IMG/VR virus record: IMGVR_UViG_3300021375_000950
Span: 1-23,941 of that record
DNA from: a virus
Strand: one strand, 5' to 3'
DNA: 23,941 nt
Position numbers and translations under genes: made by a program. Each line of letters starts with the position of its first letter. Position 1 is the stretch's first letter. A model generated the notes under the pieces. That model was given only the letters and a program-made list of their open reading frames with translations. It did not search any database and was not told where the DNA came from. This document shows, piece after piece, positions 13,769 to 20,341 of the stretch.

Positions 13769-16022
13769 CTGTTTCTGGCTCCTTGGATTTACTCTTTACT
13801 GTTTGTAAATCAAATGCACCATCTTTAACATTAATATGTAATGTACCACCATTTTTAAGATCACCAAACAATAACACTTTAGACAATGGCGTTTTAATAT
13901 CGTTATCAATAACACGTTGTAGTGGTCTTGCACCCATCTTGCTATCAAAGCCTTTATCAATTAAGAAGTCAATAGCTTCGTCTGATATAGTAGTTTCAAC
14001 ACCTTTGTCAGTTAACATAACTTTAAGATCAACTAAGAACTTACCAACAATTTTAATCATTGTGTTCTTATCTAACTTACCAAATGTCATAATACCATCT
14101 AGTCTGTTTCTAAACTCTGGAGCAAAGAACTTTTTAAGCTCACCATCATCGTGATCTTTTTCCATCTCGCCAAAGCCTACTGCATTAGTTTCAGCTTCTG
14201 CAGATCCTAAGTTAGTTGTAAGAATTAGTACAACATTTCTACAGTCAGCAGTCTTACCGTTACTACCTGTAACAAATCCATTGTCCATAATTTGTAATAA
14301 TAATGAACTTACATCTGGGTGTGACTTCTCAATTTCATCAAGTAGTAATACACAGTTTGGATTCTCTTGTACTTTAGTAATTAGTAAGCCACTATTTTCT
14401 TCAAAGCCTACATATCCTGGAGGTGAACCAATTAATTTAGCAACACTATGCTTCTCTTGATACTCTGACATATCAAATCTAATTAGTTTTACACCTAATT
14501 GTTTTGCAAGTTGTTTTGCTGTTTCAGTTTTACCTACACCTGTTGGACCCATAAACACAAACGAACCAATAGGTTTATTATCTGATTTAAGTCCTGCTTG
14601 TGCTACGTGAATCTTATCAACAATACTATCAATTGATTCGTCTTGTCCGTAAATCTCAGCTTTCATATTATGGTTTAAGTTAGCAAGGTTACTAGTTTCA
14701 GTTTCCATAATTTGTTCTTTAGGCATGTTAATCATCTTAGCAAGTTCAAACTGTATTTCTTTCATACCAACTGTTTTGTTTGGCTCTTCTTTAAGTTTAA
14801 ATCTTGAACATGCTACGTCTAATAAGTCAATAGCTTTGTCAGGTAGCTTCTTATCTGTTTGATACTTCACACTAAGTTTAATTGCAGTATCAATAGCTTC
14901 ATCTGTAATAGATACTTTGTGAAATTCTTCGTAATACTTTTTAATACCTTGTAAAATATCTCTAGTAATTTCGTTGCTAGGTTCATCAACACTTACACGA
15001 GCAAATCTACGCATTAATGCACGATCTTTTTCAAAGAACTTTCTATATTCTTCCCATGTAGTACTTGCTACAACTTTAATATTACCTTTTGTAAGAATAG
15101 GCTTTAACATATTAGCTAAGTCGTTTGATTGACCTTGTCCGCCTGCACCTGCACCACTAATCATGTGTGCTTCGTCAATGAACATAATAGTTTTGCCTTT
15201 CTTCTTAAGGCCAGCAATAACTAATTTAAATCTTTCTTCAAAGTCACCTCTGTACTTACTACCTGCTAACATACTACCAATGTCTAAATTGTATACGTTA
15301 TATTCTTTAAGGAATTCAGGACAGTTACCTTGTACAATATTGTATGCAAGTCCTTCTGCAATAGCAGTTTTACCTACGCCTGGTTCACCAACTAGTAGTA
15401 CGTTGTTCTTTTGTCTACGTCCTATTGCTAGTGCAATGTTTTCAAGTTCTTCTGAGCGTCCAATAACAGGATCAATTTTACCTGTCTCAGCATCAATATT
15501 AAGATTAGTTGTAAACGAACGCAATGCACGATTAGCCATGCCTTGCATTTCTTCATCTTCATAATTTGCTTCAAGTTCATTGTTTAGATAGTCTGCAAAC
15601 TTTTCTTTTTCAATACCTACTTCGTTAATAAAGTACAATGCCCAACTTTTCTTTTCGTTAAACATACTTAAGAATACATCAGTAACTTCAATACTGTTAC
15701 GTCCACTGAATAGCACTTGTGTAAACGCTCTGTTTAGTACACGTTCTACTGCTTGTGTTTTCTTAGGCTTCCATTTCTTAGGAAGATTTGCAACGTCAGT
15801 CATTAACAAGTCGTTGCACTTTGTTTTAAGAAAGTTTTCAACATTCTTTTTCATAAAATCGGGATCTACTTGATTGAATCCTGATACAATGTTTGAAAAG
15901 TCTTCTTCACATAACATTGAAAACAACAAATGTTCTAATGTAAGATATTCGTGATTGAGTTTCTTAGTTACATCTAATGCTTTATCAAATATTTTCTGTA
16001 AATTTTCGCTAGGTTCTACCAT
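13755..16022 (-). CDS. clpA-like: ClpA-like AAA+ unfoldase
   Basis: A 755-residue ATPase, the same size as bacterial ClpA (about 758). It has a Clp N-domain (1-145, HEYLTLEHLLFSML). AAA-1 has Walker A GEPGVGKT (212-219) and Walker B IMFIDEAH (279-286). AAA-2 has Walker A GPTGVGKT (492-499) and LLLDEIEKS (559-567). Pore loops show KYRG (256-259) and GYVGF (536-540). The long ClpB middle coiled coil is missing, which favours ClpA/ClpC. At 615-617 the tripeptide VGF stands where ClpA has IGL, fitting the ClpP-docking loop [LIVMP]-G-[FL]. It may feed substrates to host or phage ClpP; no clpP is in the window. The start shares one base with the deformylase stop (TAATG). Confidence 0.93.
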   Translation of the reverse strand: MVEPSENLQKIFDKALDVTKKLNHEYLTLEHLLFSMLCEEDFSNIVSGFNQVDPDFMKKNVENFLKTKCNDLLMTDVANLPKKWKPKKTQAVERVLNRAFTQVLFSGRNSIEVTDVFLSMFNEKKSWALYFINEVGIEKEKFADYLNNELEANYEDEEMQGMANRALRSFTTNLNIDAETGKIDPVIGRSEELENIALAIGRRQKNNVLLVGEPGVGKTAIAEGLAYNIVQGNCPEFLKEYNVYNLDIGSMLAGSKYRGDFEERFKLVIAGLKKKGKTIMFIDEAHMISGAGAGGQGQSNDLANMLKPILTKGNIKVVASTTWEEYRKFFEKDRALMRRFARVSVDEPSNEITRDILQGIKKYYEEFHKVSITDEAIDTAIKLSVKYQTDKKLPDKAIDLLDVACSRFKLKEEPNKTVGMKEIQFELAKMINMPKEQIMETETSNLANLNHNMKAEIYGQDESIDSIVDKIHVAQAGLKSDNKPIGSFVFMGPTGVGKTETAKQLAKQLGVKLIRFDMSEYQEKHSVAKLIGSPPGYVGFEENSGLLITKVQENPNCVLLLDEIEKSHPDVSSLLLQIMDNGFVTGSNGKTADCRNVVLILTTNLGSAEAETNAVGFGEMEKDHDDGELKKFFAPEFRNRLDGIMTFGKLDKNTMIKIVGKFLVDLKVMLTDKGVETTISDEAIDFLIDKGFDSKMGARPLQRVIDNDIKTPLSKVLLFGDLKNGGTLHINVKDGAFDLQTVKSKSKEPETVDQN

Positions 16023-16549
16023 TATTTTATATAGGCTCCAAATCTTTTTAATAATTTTGATTGCTTCTTCTTAGCAATGTCGAGTTTTAATTTACTTACA
16101 CGGTCAACGTAATTAATTCCATATAAGTGATCGTATTCATGTCCTGCAATTCTTGCATTCCAACCTACTAACTCTATTGTACACTCTTTACCGCTAGAGT
16201 CAAGACACTCTATTACCATTCCTGTTGGTCTTTTAACTTTAAAGAACAATAATGGAAAACTTAAACAACCTTCTTCACCTAGTACAGTATCTTGACTTAC
16301 TGCTGTAATTACAGGATTAATTAATGCAAAAGGTTTATTGTCTTCATACCCATCTAACCCTTCTGGCTTTATGATGAATATCTGTGCATCAAGTCCAACT
16401 TGGTTTGCGGCTAAGCCTACCCCATTTTCTTTATTCATTATTGCAATCATATCAGCTTCGATTTGTTTAGCATCGTACTTGTCGAAGTCAAAAGGTGCAA
16501 CCTTTTTGTTTAAAAATGGATCAGGGAATCTAAGTAGTTCTAGTTTCAT
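16022..16549 (-). CDS. def: peptide deformylase
   Basis: A 175-residue metalloenzyme that removes the formyl group from new proteins. All three family motifs are intact: GVGLAANQ (43-50), EEGCLS (92-97, metal ligand C95) and HEYDH (137-141, ligands H137 and H141, catalytic E138). The length is close to bacterial enzymes, and a C-terminal extension of about 34 residues after HEYDH is kept, unlike the shortened deformylases of some cyanophages. The start lies inside the last codons of dnaJ with no strong ribosome site, so translation is probably coupled. In phages the enzyme is thought to support fast synthesis of phage or photosystem proteins; in this phage it sits with folding and unfolding factors. 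Confidence 0.95.
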   Translation of the reverse strand: MKLELLRFPDPFLNKKVAPFDFDKYDAKQIEADMIAIMNKENGVGLAANQVGLDAQIFIIKPEGLDGYEDNKPFALINPVITAVSQDTVLGEEGCLSFPLLFFKVKRPTGMVIECLDSSGKECTIELVGWNARIAGHEYDHLYGINYVDRVSKLKLDIAKKKQSKLLKRFGAYIK

Positions 16550-17375
16550 CTTGTATTTTTCTTAACTGTTCTCTAATTTTTTCATCGTTTATTTTAGGTG
16601 TAATACCTAATACTTTAATATATAAGTTGCCCGTTTGTCCTGAACGCCTATCAGGTAAACCTTGACCTCCAATACTAAAAACTGTGCCTGGGTTGGAACC
16701 TGCCGGTACATTAACACTTAATGTACGATTGTGAATTGTTTTAATAGTTAAGTTTGTGCCTAAAACGAAATCAAATAAATTTAACTTCTTGTCTATATAT
16801 AAATTTATGCCATCTGCGGTGTACTCGGGGTGTCTTCTGACTCTTAACTGAACGTGTAAATCGCCTCTTGGAGCATGAGGGTGTAAGTCGCTACCCATAC
16901 CTGCATAACGTATTCTATCACCAGGTCTACATCCACGAGGAAGTTTAATTTCTACTGTTTCTTCTCTACCGCTTGGTAGTCTATATGTAGCAATAACATC
17001 TTTACCATTTACAATATCTTCAAAATCAATATCTGCGGCAATAGTTATATCTTGGTTGTGCATTTGTCTACGGGTCTGATGTTGTCCAAACATTTGTCCA
17101 AAAATATCTTCAAATTGAGCACCTCCAAACTGTTGTGAAAAATGACTTTGTTGTTGTGCTTGTGCTTGTTGAGGATCAGCAGTACCGTATTGATCATACA
17201 TTTGCCGTTTCTGTGGATCTTTTAGTGCTGAGTATGCCTCATTGATTTCTTTGAACTTAGAATCACTTCCACCATTCCGGTCAGGGTGGTGTTGCATACT
17301 TTGTTTCTTGTATGCTTTCTTAAGATCTGATTCTGTAGCGTTTCTTGGAACGCCTAAAAGTTCGTAATAATCCAT
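16530..17375 (-). CDS. dnaJ-like: DnaJ/CbpA-type co-chaperone
   Basis: A 281-residue J-protein. The J-domain (1-65) has the HPD motif at 30-32, followed by a Gln/Phe-rich linker (QQAQAQQQSHFSQQFGG). Two beta-rich substrate-binding domains follow, with LPRGCRPGDRIRYAGMG and VPAGSNPGTVFSIGGQGLP. The Cys-rich zinc domain of DnaJ is absent, so it is of the CbpA (class B) type. It would stimulate host DnaK ATPase and deliver clients. It heads the unit dnaJ-def-clpA-like. The ATG lies six bases after the TATAAT of a perfect sigma70 promoter and has no Shine-Dalgarno site, so a leaderless early message is expected. Confidence 0.93.
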   Translation of the reverse strand: MDYYELLGVPRNATESDLKKAYKKQSMQHHPDRNGGSDSKFKEINEAYSALKDPQKRQMYDQYGTADPQQAQAQQQSHFSQQFGGAQFEDIFGQMFGQHQTRRQMHNQDITIAADIDFEDIVNGKDVIATYRLPSGREETVEIKLPRGCRPGDRIRYAGMGSDLHPHAPRGDLHVQLRVRRHPEYTADGINLYIDKKLNLFDFVLGTNLTIKTIHNRTLSVNVPAGSNPGTVFSIGGQGLPDRRSGQTGNLYIKVLGITPKINDEKIREQLRKIQDETRTT

Positions 17376-17381
17376 AGTAGT

Positions 17382-17410
17382 ATTATATACTTATCTTAGG
17401 CTTTTGTCAA
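17382..17410 (-). promoter_or_regulatory. sigma70-type early promoter for dnaJ-def-clpA unit
   Basis: On the minus strand TTGACA (17410-17405) and TATAAT (17387-17382) are separated by exactly 17 bases, a perfect consensus. Only six bases lie between the -10 box and the dnaJ ATG, so the usual start point falls on the A of the ATG. This predicts a leaderless transcript. Confidence 0.9.
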
Positions 17411-17413
17411 GCT

Positions 17414-17758
17414 CTATTTGTCTGGATTCTTCTTAGAAGTACCTGCGTATAAACCAAACCATGCCGCACCTGCACCAACAACAATACTAACCAAACCTGA
17501 TTGCTCTAAGTTAGGTTCAGGTAAGTTCATAAACCATGTTGTAACATCATACAGTAAGTAGATATAAACTGATAAAAAGATTCTTGGAAAAATTCTCCAT
17601 GCATCTACAGCCCTTGCTAAAAAGATAAGATGCATATAAGGGTTCTTACCACTATCAACTACATTAGTATCTACTTCTAGTTCGAATTTAACTTTCTTTA
17701 CCGCAGTATCTTCTTTCACTTTGGCATCAGTTTTGATTTCTTTAATCTCTTTTTCCAT
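17414..17758 (-). CDS. small two-segment membrane protein, holin-like candidate
   Basis: A 114-residue protein with a charged cytoplasmic N-terminus of about 40 residues (KEIKEIKTDAKVKEDTAVKK). Two membrane segments lie near 57-78 and 88-106, the second being small-residue-rich (LVSIVVGAGAAWFGLYAG), followed by a short basic end (TSKKNPDK). The layout and the second segment resemble marine phage holins I remember, and the lysis genes lie just upstream. The order (after the MscS-like gene, overlapping it by 17 bases) places it in a late two-gene unit. The ribosome site is weak. A holin role is plausible but not shown; a membrane anchor of another kind is the alternative. Confidence 0.6.
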   Translation of the reverse strand: MEKEIKEIKTDAKVKEDTAVKKVKFELEVDTNVVDSGKNPYMHLIFLARAVDAWRIFPRIFLSVYIYLLYDVTTWFMNLPEPNLEQSGLVSIVVGAGAAWFGLYAGTSKKNPDK

Positions 17759-18182
17759 TTTTAATTTTCTCTATATTATCTTTGTTATTCTTAATCGCAT
17801 CACTCTGTGCTTGATCGATCATCTCTTGTAGGCGTCTACCTTTTTCGGCCGCAGAATCTAAGTGTAGATCTTTATTGATAAGTTTTTCTAACTTGTGAAA
17901 CTTAATGCGGTCGTTTGGAATATATCTCCAAGTGTAACCACGTGTACCATAAACACCAAACACACTTTCACGCAATCCTATTTTAACTATAATAGCATCA
18001 TCGCCATCTAATATAATATGATCGCCCTCATTAAAAGCAGGATTCATTTTGAACTTTAATCCGCTCATTAAATTAGCTGAAAAATCCTTAAACCAAAAGG
18101 CTAACGAGATACTAATTAGTATCGCTATCCATGGAGCCAACACATCTGTTAGATCCATTCCAAATTGATCAAAAGGGTTCAT
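17742..18182 (-). CDS. MscS beta-domain-like mini membrane protein
   Basis: A 146-residue protein with one membrane segment near 13-31 (VLAPWIAILISISLAFWF). A short amphipathic part (DFSANLMSGLKFKMN) follows, then a beta-rich domain at ~47-97. The pattern PAFNEGDHIILDGDDAIIVKIGLRES ... YIPNDRI is that of the MscS middle domain (in MscS: FRAGEYVDL...GTV..I.....IPN..I). The MscS C-terminal alpha/beta cage is replaced by a charged helical tail. At under half the size of MscS (286) it cannot form the usual three-helix channel; a reduced channel or a modifier of host channels is possible. The ATG has a good AGGAG site, 19 bases after a late-promoter octamer. Confidence 0.6.
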   Translation of the reverse strand: MNPFDQFGMDLTDVLAPWIAILISISLAFWFKDFSANLMSGLKFKMNPAFNEGDHIILDGDDAIIVKIGLRESVFGVYGTRGYTWRYIPNDRIKFHKLEKLINKDLHLDSAAEKGRRLQEMIDQAQSDAIKNNKDNIEKIKNGKRD

Positions 18183-18201
18183 TTTATTTCTCCTACTGTA
18201 C

Positions 18202-18209
18202 TATTTATC
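18202..18209 (-). promoter_or_regulatory. T4-type late promoter octamer (GATAAATA)
   Basis: GATAAATA on the minus strand, 10 bases after the terminator hairpin that closes the preceding late block. T4 spacing predicts a start near 18196 and a 14-base leader carrying AGGAG for the MscS-like gene. Confidence 0.75.
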
Positions 18210-18213
18210 AGTC

Positions 18214-18252
18214 AAAAGGAAAGGTTGTCCAAAATAAATCAAACAACCTTTC
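18214..18252 (-). terminator. rho-independent-type terminator
   Basis: Ten-base perfect arms GAAAGGTTGT (18219-18228) and ACAACCTTTC (18243-18252) with a 14-base loop. On the minus-strand transcript the hairpin is followed by CTTTT (18218-18214). It lies 20 bases downstream of the stop of the Ala/Gly-rich gene. The U-run is short, so termination may be partial. Confidence 0.65.
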
Positions 18253-18271
18253 TAATTTTAGTTAACTGTTT

Positions 18272-19867
18272 CTACCACTTGAATGCTTTTTTAACACTCT
18301 TCCAGCCTTTCTTAGCTGTATTTGAAACTGTATTAGCCGCGTCATTGATAGCTTTTGTTGCACTATTAATGGCATTATTTGCTTGATTAATAGTATTGTT
18401 ACATGCGTTAATGGCGCTGTTACATGCGTTAATAGTGCTGTTAGCCGCTTTAACAGCGTTATTAGCATTAAATACACTTGTAGTCCACTTACCTACTTCG
18501 TTACCCCAATGTGCAACTGCATTAGCCGCATCAGTCATTGCTTGACCAGTTTGGTTAATTGCATCTTCAGTAGCATTTACTGCTGAATTACATGCATCTA
18601 CTGTTGTTTTCGCCGCTTTTTCGCCTTGTTTAGCAACTGCTTGTGCTTGGTTTGCAACTTTTATTGCTTCTTCTTGTGCTTTGTCAATGCCATCAGTTAC
18701 ATGGTTCAATGCTTCGTCCATTGTTCCGCCTGCGTTCATAATAGCGTTAGCACCATCTACTAGTGGTCCAATATCAATATCAACATTCATGTCAACATCT
18801 AGTCCAACTAGCAAAGCCGCTTGTCCGTCAATACCAAACGAGATTGTATCATCTTCGTATGTAGCATGTGCTGAACCTTGAGCACCAATTTGTCCACCAA
18901 TACTTGCACCAGCACCACCGGAAACTGTTGCTCCACCTACGTGTGCTGAACCTTCAGCATCAACTCCAACGTTAGCACCTGCAATAGCACCACCGCCTAC
19001 GTCAACACCATGTTCACCAACACTTGCATGTCCGCCTGCTTCTGCATATGCTTCAGCATGAGCACCTGCTGTACCTTCTGCACCTGCATCAACACTAAGA
19101 TCACCTACAGGTGTGTCGATACCAACACTACCATCTACTGATCCTGTTGCTGTTACATCTGCACTTGCACTTGCACCTACTGTTGCCGCCGCTGTTGCAT
19201 CACTGCCGTCCCAACCGCCACTTGCTTTTGCGTGTGCTTCTGCATCTGCACTTGCTTTAGCTTCTGCTTCAGCACTTGCGTCAGCGTGAGCATCTACACC
19301 TGGAACAATTTCTTGTTCAGCATGAGCTTCAGCGCCTGCATTTGCACTTGCTTCTGCGTGTACACTTGCTTCAGCACCAACTGCAACGCTGTGGTCAGTT
19401 ACTTCATAACCTGCACTTGCACTTGCGTCATAACTTGCACTTGCACCAGCTTCATAACTAGCACCTGCATGTTCGTCACCTACTGTTTCACCAACTGATG
19501 TTTCAGCGTGGTCAGCAACTTGAATTGAGTACTGTGGTCTTGACACATCTTGTACCATTGCTTCAGCTTGTGCAACTTGTGCCTGGGCCGCCGCATAATC
19601 GTCATCTGCTTTTTGCTGTTTTGCAAGAGCATCATCATGATCTTTAATTGCTTGATTGTGTGCCGCTTCAGCCGCCTGTTGTTGCTGTTGTGCAGTCTTT
19701 TGTTCGTCTTGTGCGTGTGTTTTGTTTGTGTTAGCTGTGTTAGCTTCTTGTTGTGCAGATTTCTTTTGATTTTCTGCGTTAGCTTTTTCTGAGTTATGTT
19801 GGTTTATTTGATTTTGAGCATCACGTTTCTGGGCTTCTGCTCTGTTTTTATCATCTTGTGCTGACAT
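18272..19867 (-). CDS. Ala/Gly-rich repeat protein with coiled-coil ends and basic amphipathic tail, unknown function
   Basis: A 531-residue low-complexity protein in four parts. Residues 1-105 are a very polar helical stalk rich in Gln, Ala, Asn and Lys, TolA-like in composition. Residues ~110-360 are alternating small residues (ASASAGYE, SVHAEASANAGAEAHAE, GGAIAGANVGVDAEG) that suggest beta strands with Ala/Gly on one face, ending in QAALLVGLDVDMNVDIDIG. Residues ~375-515 return to helix and finish in clean seven-residue repeats (STINACN, SAINACN, NTINQAN, NAINSAT, KAINDAA). The last 13 residues KKGWKSVKKAFKW form a basic amphipathic helix. No signal peptide. The ATG has AAGGA and overlaps the previous stop (TAATG); a terminator follows. 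It is late and beside the lysis genes. I cannot assign a function. Confidence 0.85.
   Translation of the reverse strand: MSAQDDKNRAEAQKRDAQNQINQHNSEKANAENQKKSAQQEANTANTNKTHAQDEQKTAQQQQQAAEAAHNQAIKDHDDALAKQQKADDDYAAAQAQVAQAEAMVQDVSRPQYSIQVADHAETSVGETVGDEHAGASYEAGASASYDASASAGYEVTDHSVAVGAEASVHAEASANAGAEAHAEQEIVPGVDAHADASAEAEAKASADAEAHAKASGGWDGSDATAAATVGASASADVTATGSVDGSVGIDTPVGDLSVDAGAEGTAGAHAEAYAEAGGHASVGEHGVDVGGGAIAGANVGVDAEGSAHVGGATVSGGAGASIGGQIGAQGSAHATYEDDTISFGIDGQAALLVGLDVDMNVDIDIGPLVDGANAIMNAGGTMDEALNHVTDGIDKAQEEAIKVANQAQAVAKQGEKAAKTTVDACNSAVNATEDAINQTGQAMTDAANAVAHWGNEVGKWTTSVFNANNAVKAANSTINACNSAINACNNTINQANNAINSATKAINDAANTVSNTAKKGWKSVKKAFKW
18397..18433 (-). repeat. 16-base direct repeat in a 21-base period
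   Basis: The plus-strand word TGTTACATGCGTTAAT occurs at 18397-18412 and again at 18418-18433. The 21-base period equals one seven-residue repeat of the encoded coiled coil (NACNSAI/NACNNTI), so the repeat grew in frame. Confidence 0.8.
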
Positions 19868-20154
19868 TATTTTTTCCTTTTATTTTCTAAGTTCTGTATA
19901 CGATTTTCAAGCTCGTCAATCTTACGAGCAATGTTTGGGTTTACCTTTTTCCAAGCATCAGGATCTTGATTGAACCATGTCCAACCATATCTATCTCTAA
20001 TTGTGTCTAAAAGTGTGTCCCATTTGCCAAATACCCATAGTGCAATACGAGTATCTCTCATATATGCAATGAATAATGCCCCAAATATACTGCCGGCAAT
20101 AGCGGTATATATCCATAGTCTATCACTAGCCATGCGTTCTATCATTTCGATCAT
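19867..20154 (-). CDS. small single-span membrane protein with coiled-coil tail
   Basis: A 95-residue protein with one membrane segment near 12-31 (RLWIYTAIAGSIFGALFIAY) and a soluble C-terminus. That end holds an aromatic part (DRYGWTWFNQDPDAWKKVNP) and a terminal coiled coil (IDELENRIQNLENKRKK). There is no lipobox. It lies between the lysis lipoproteins and the Ala/Gly-rich gene, whose start it overlaps by one base. It could be a lysis accessory or pinholin-like protein, or an anchor for the Ala/Gly-rich protein, but the sequence alone does not decide. The ATG is 25 bases after a late-promoter octamer and has an AGGGA site. Confidence 0.65.
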   Translation of the reverse strand: MIEMIERMASDRLWIYTAIAGSIFGALFIAYMRDTRIALWVFGKWDTLLDTIRDRYGWTWFNQDPDAWKKVNPNIARKIDELENRIQNLENKRKK

Positions 20155-20179
20155 AGTGTATCCCTGTGTATTATGTTAG

Positions 20180-20187
20180 TATTTATC
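20180..20187 (-). promoter_or_regulatory. T4-type late promoter octamer (GATAAATA)
   Basis: GATAAATA on the minus strand, overlapping the TGA stop of the 51-residue lipoprotein gene. The predicted start is near 20174, leaving a 20-base leader with AGGGA before the single-span membrane protein gene. It gives this gene and the Ala/Gly-rich gene their own late transcript. Confidence 0.7.
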
Positions 20188-20341
20188 AGAAGGAGCAAGT
20201 CATCTCGCCTTTGGGCGATACTACAATACCTTCTTTTGTAAGGGAATCAATATCAACGTCTGCACCAGGACGGACAGAACATTTATTCTTAGCACATGAG
20301 GCTAATAGGGCAATCAAAACCAAGACCGCCCATATACGCAT
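20186..20341 (-). CDS. very small lipoprotein, second lysis-region lipoprotein
   Basis: A 51-residue protein, MRIWAVLVLIALLASC at the start: a short hydrophobic signal peptide with lipobox LLAS-C and lipidated C16. The mature part is about 36 residues with two more cysteines (KNKCSVRPG and EMTCSF at the end), which could pair in the periplasm. The start shares one base with the stop of the o-spanin-like gene (TAATG), and an AAGAAG run precedes it. It is easily missed because of its length. The location right after the spanin pair suggests a role in outer-membrane disruption or superinfection exclusion; both are inference. Confidence 0.75.
   Translation of the reverse strand: MRIWAVLVLIALLASCAKNKCSVRPGADVDIDSLTKEGIVVSPKGEMTCSF

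Noticed and set aside
15163-15564. Plus-strand open frame of 133 codons opposite the ClpA-like gene
   Set aside because: It lies opposite the first ATPase domain, whose motifs are intact; it is a shadow of strong codon bias.
13755-16022. ClpB (disaggregase) identity for the AAA+ protein
   Set aside because: The long middle coiled coil is missing, the length is that of ClpA, and a ClpP-docking tripeptide is present.
19232-19792. Plus-strand Cys/Phe-rich frames opposite the Ala/Gly-rich gene
   Set aside because: Their odd composition is the mirror image of GCN-type alanine codons; they have no start context.
18272-19867. CRISPR array or tandem-repeat DNA element
   Set aside because: The repeats are in coding frame, imperfect and reflect the protein repeats; there are no spacer-separated units.
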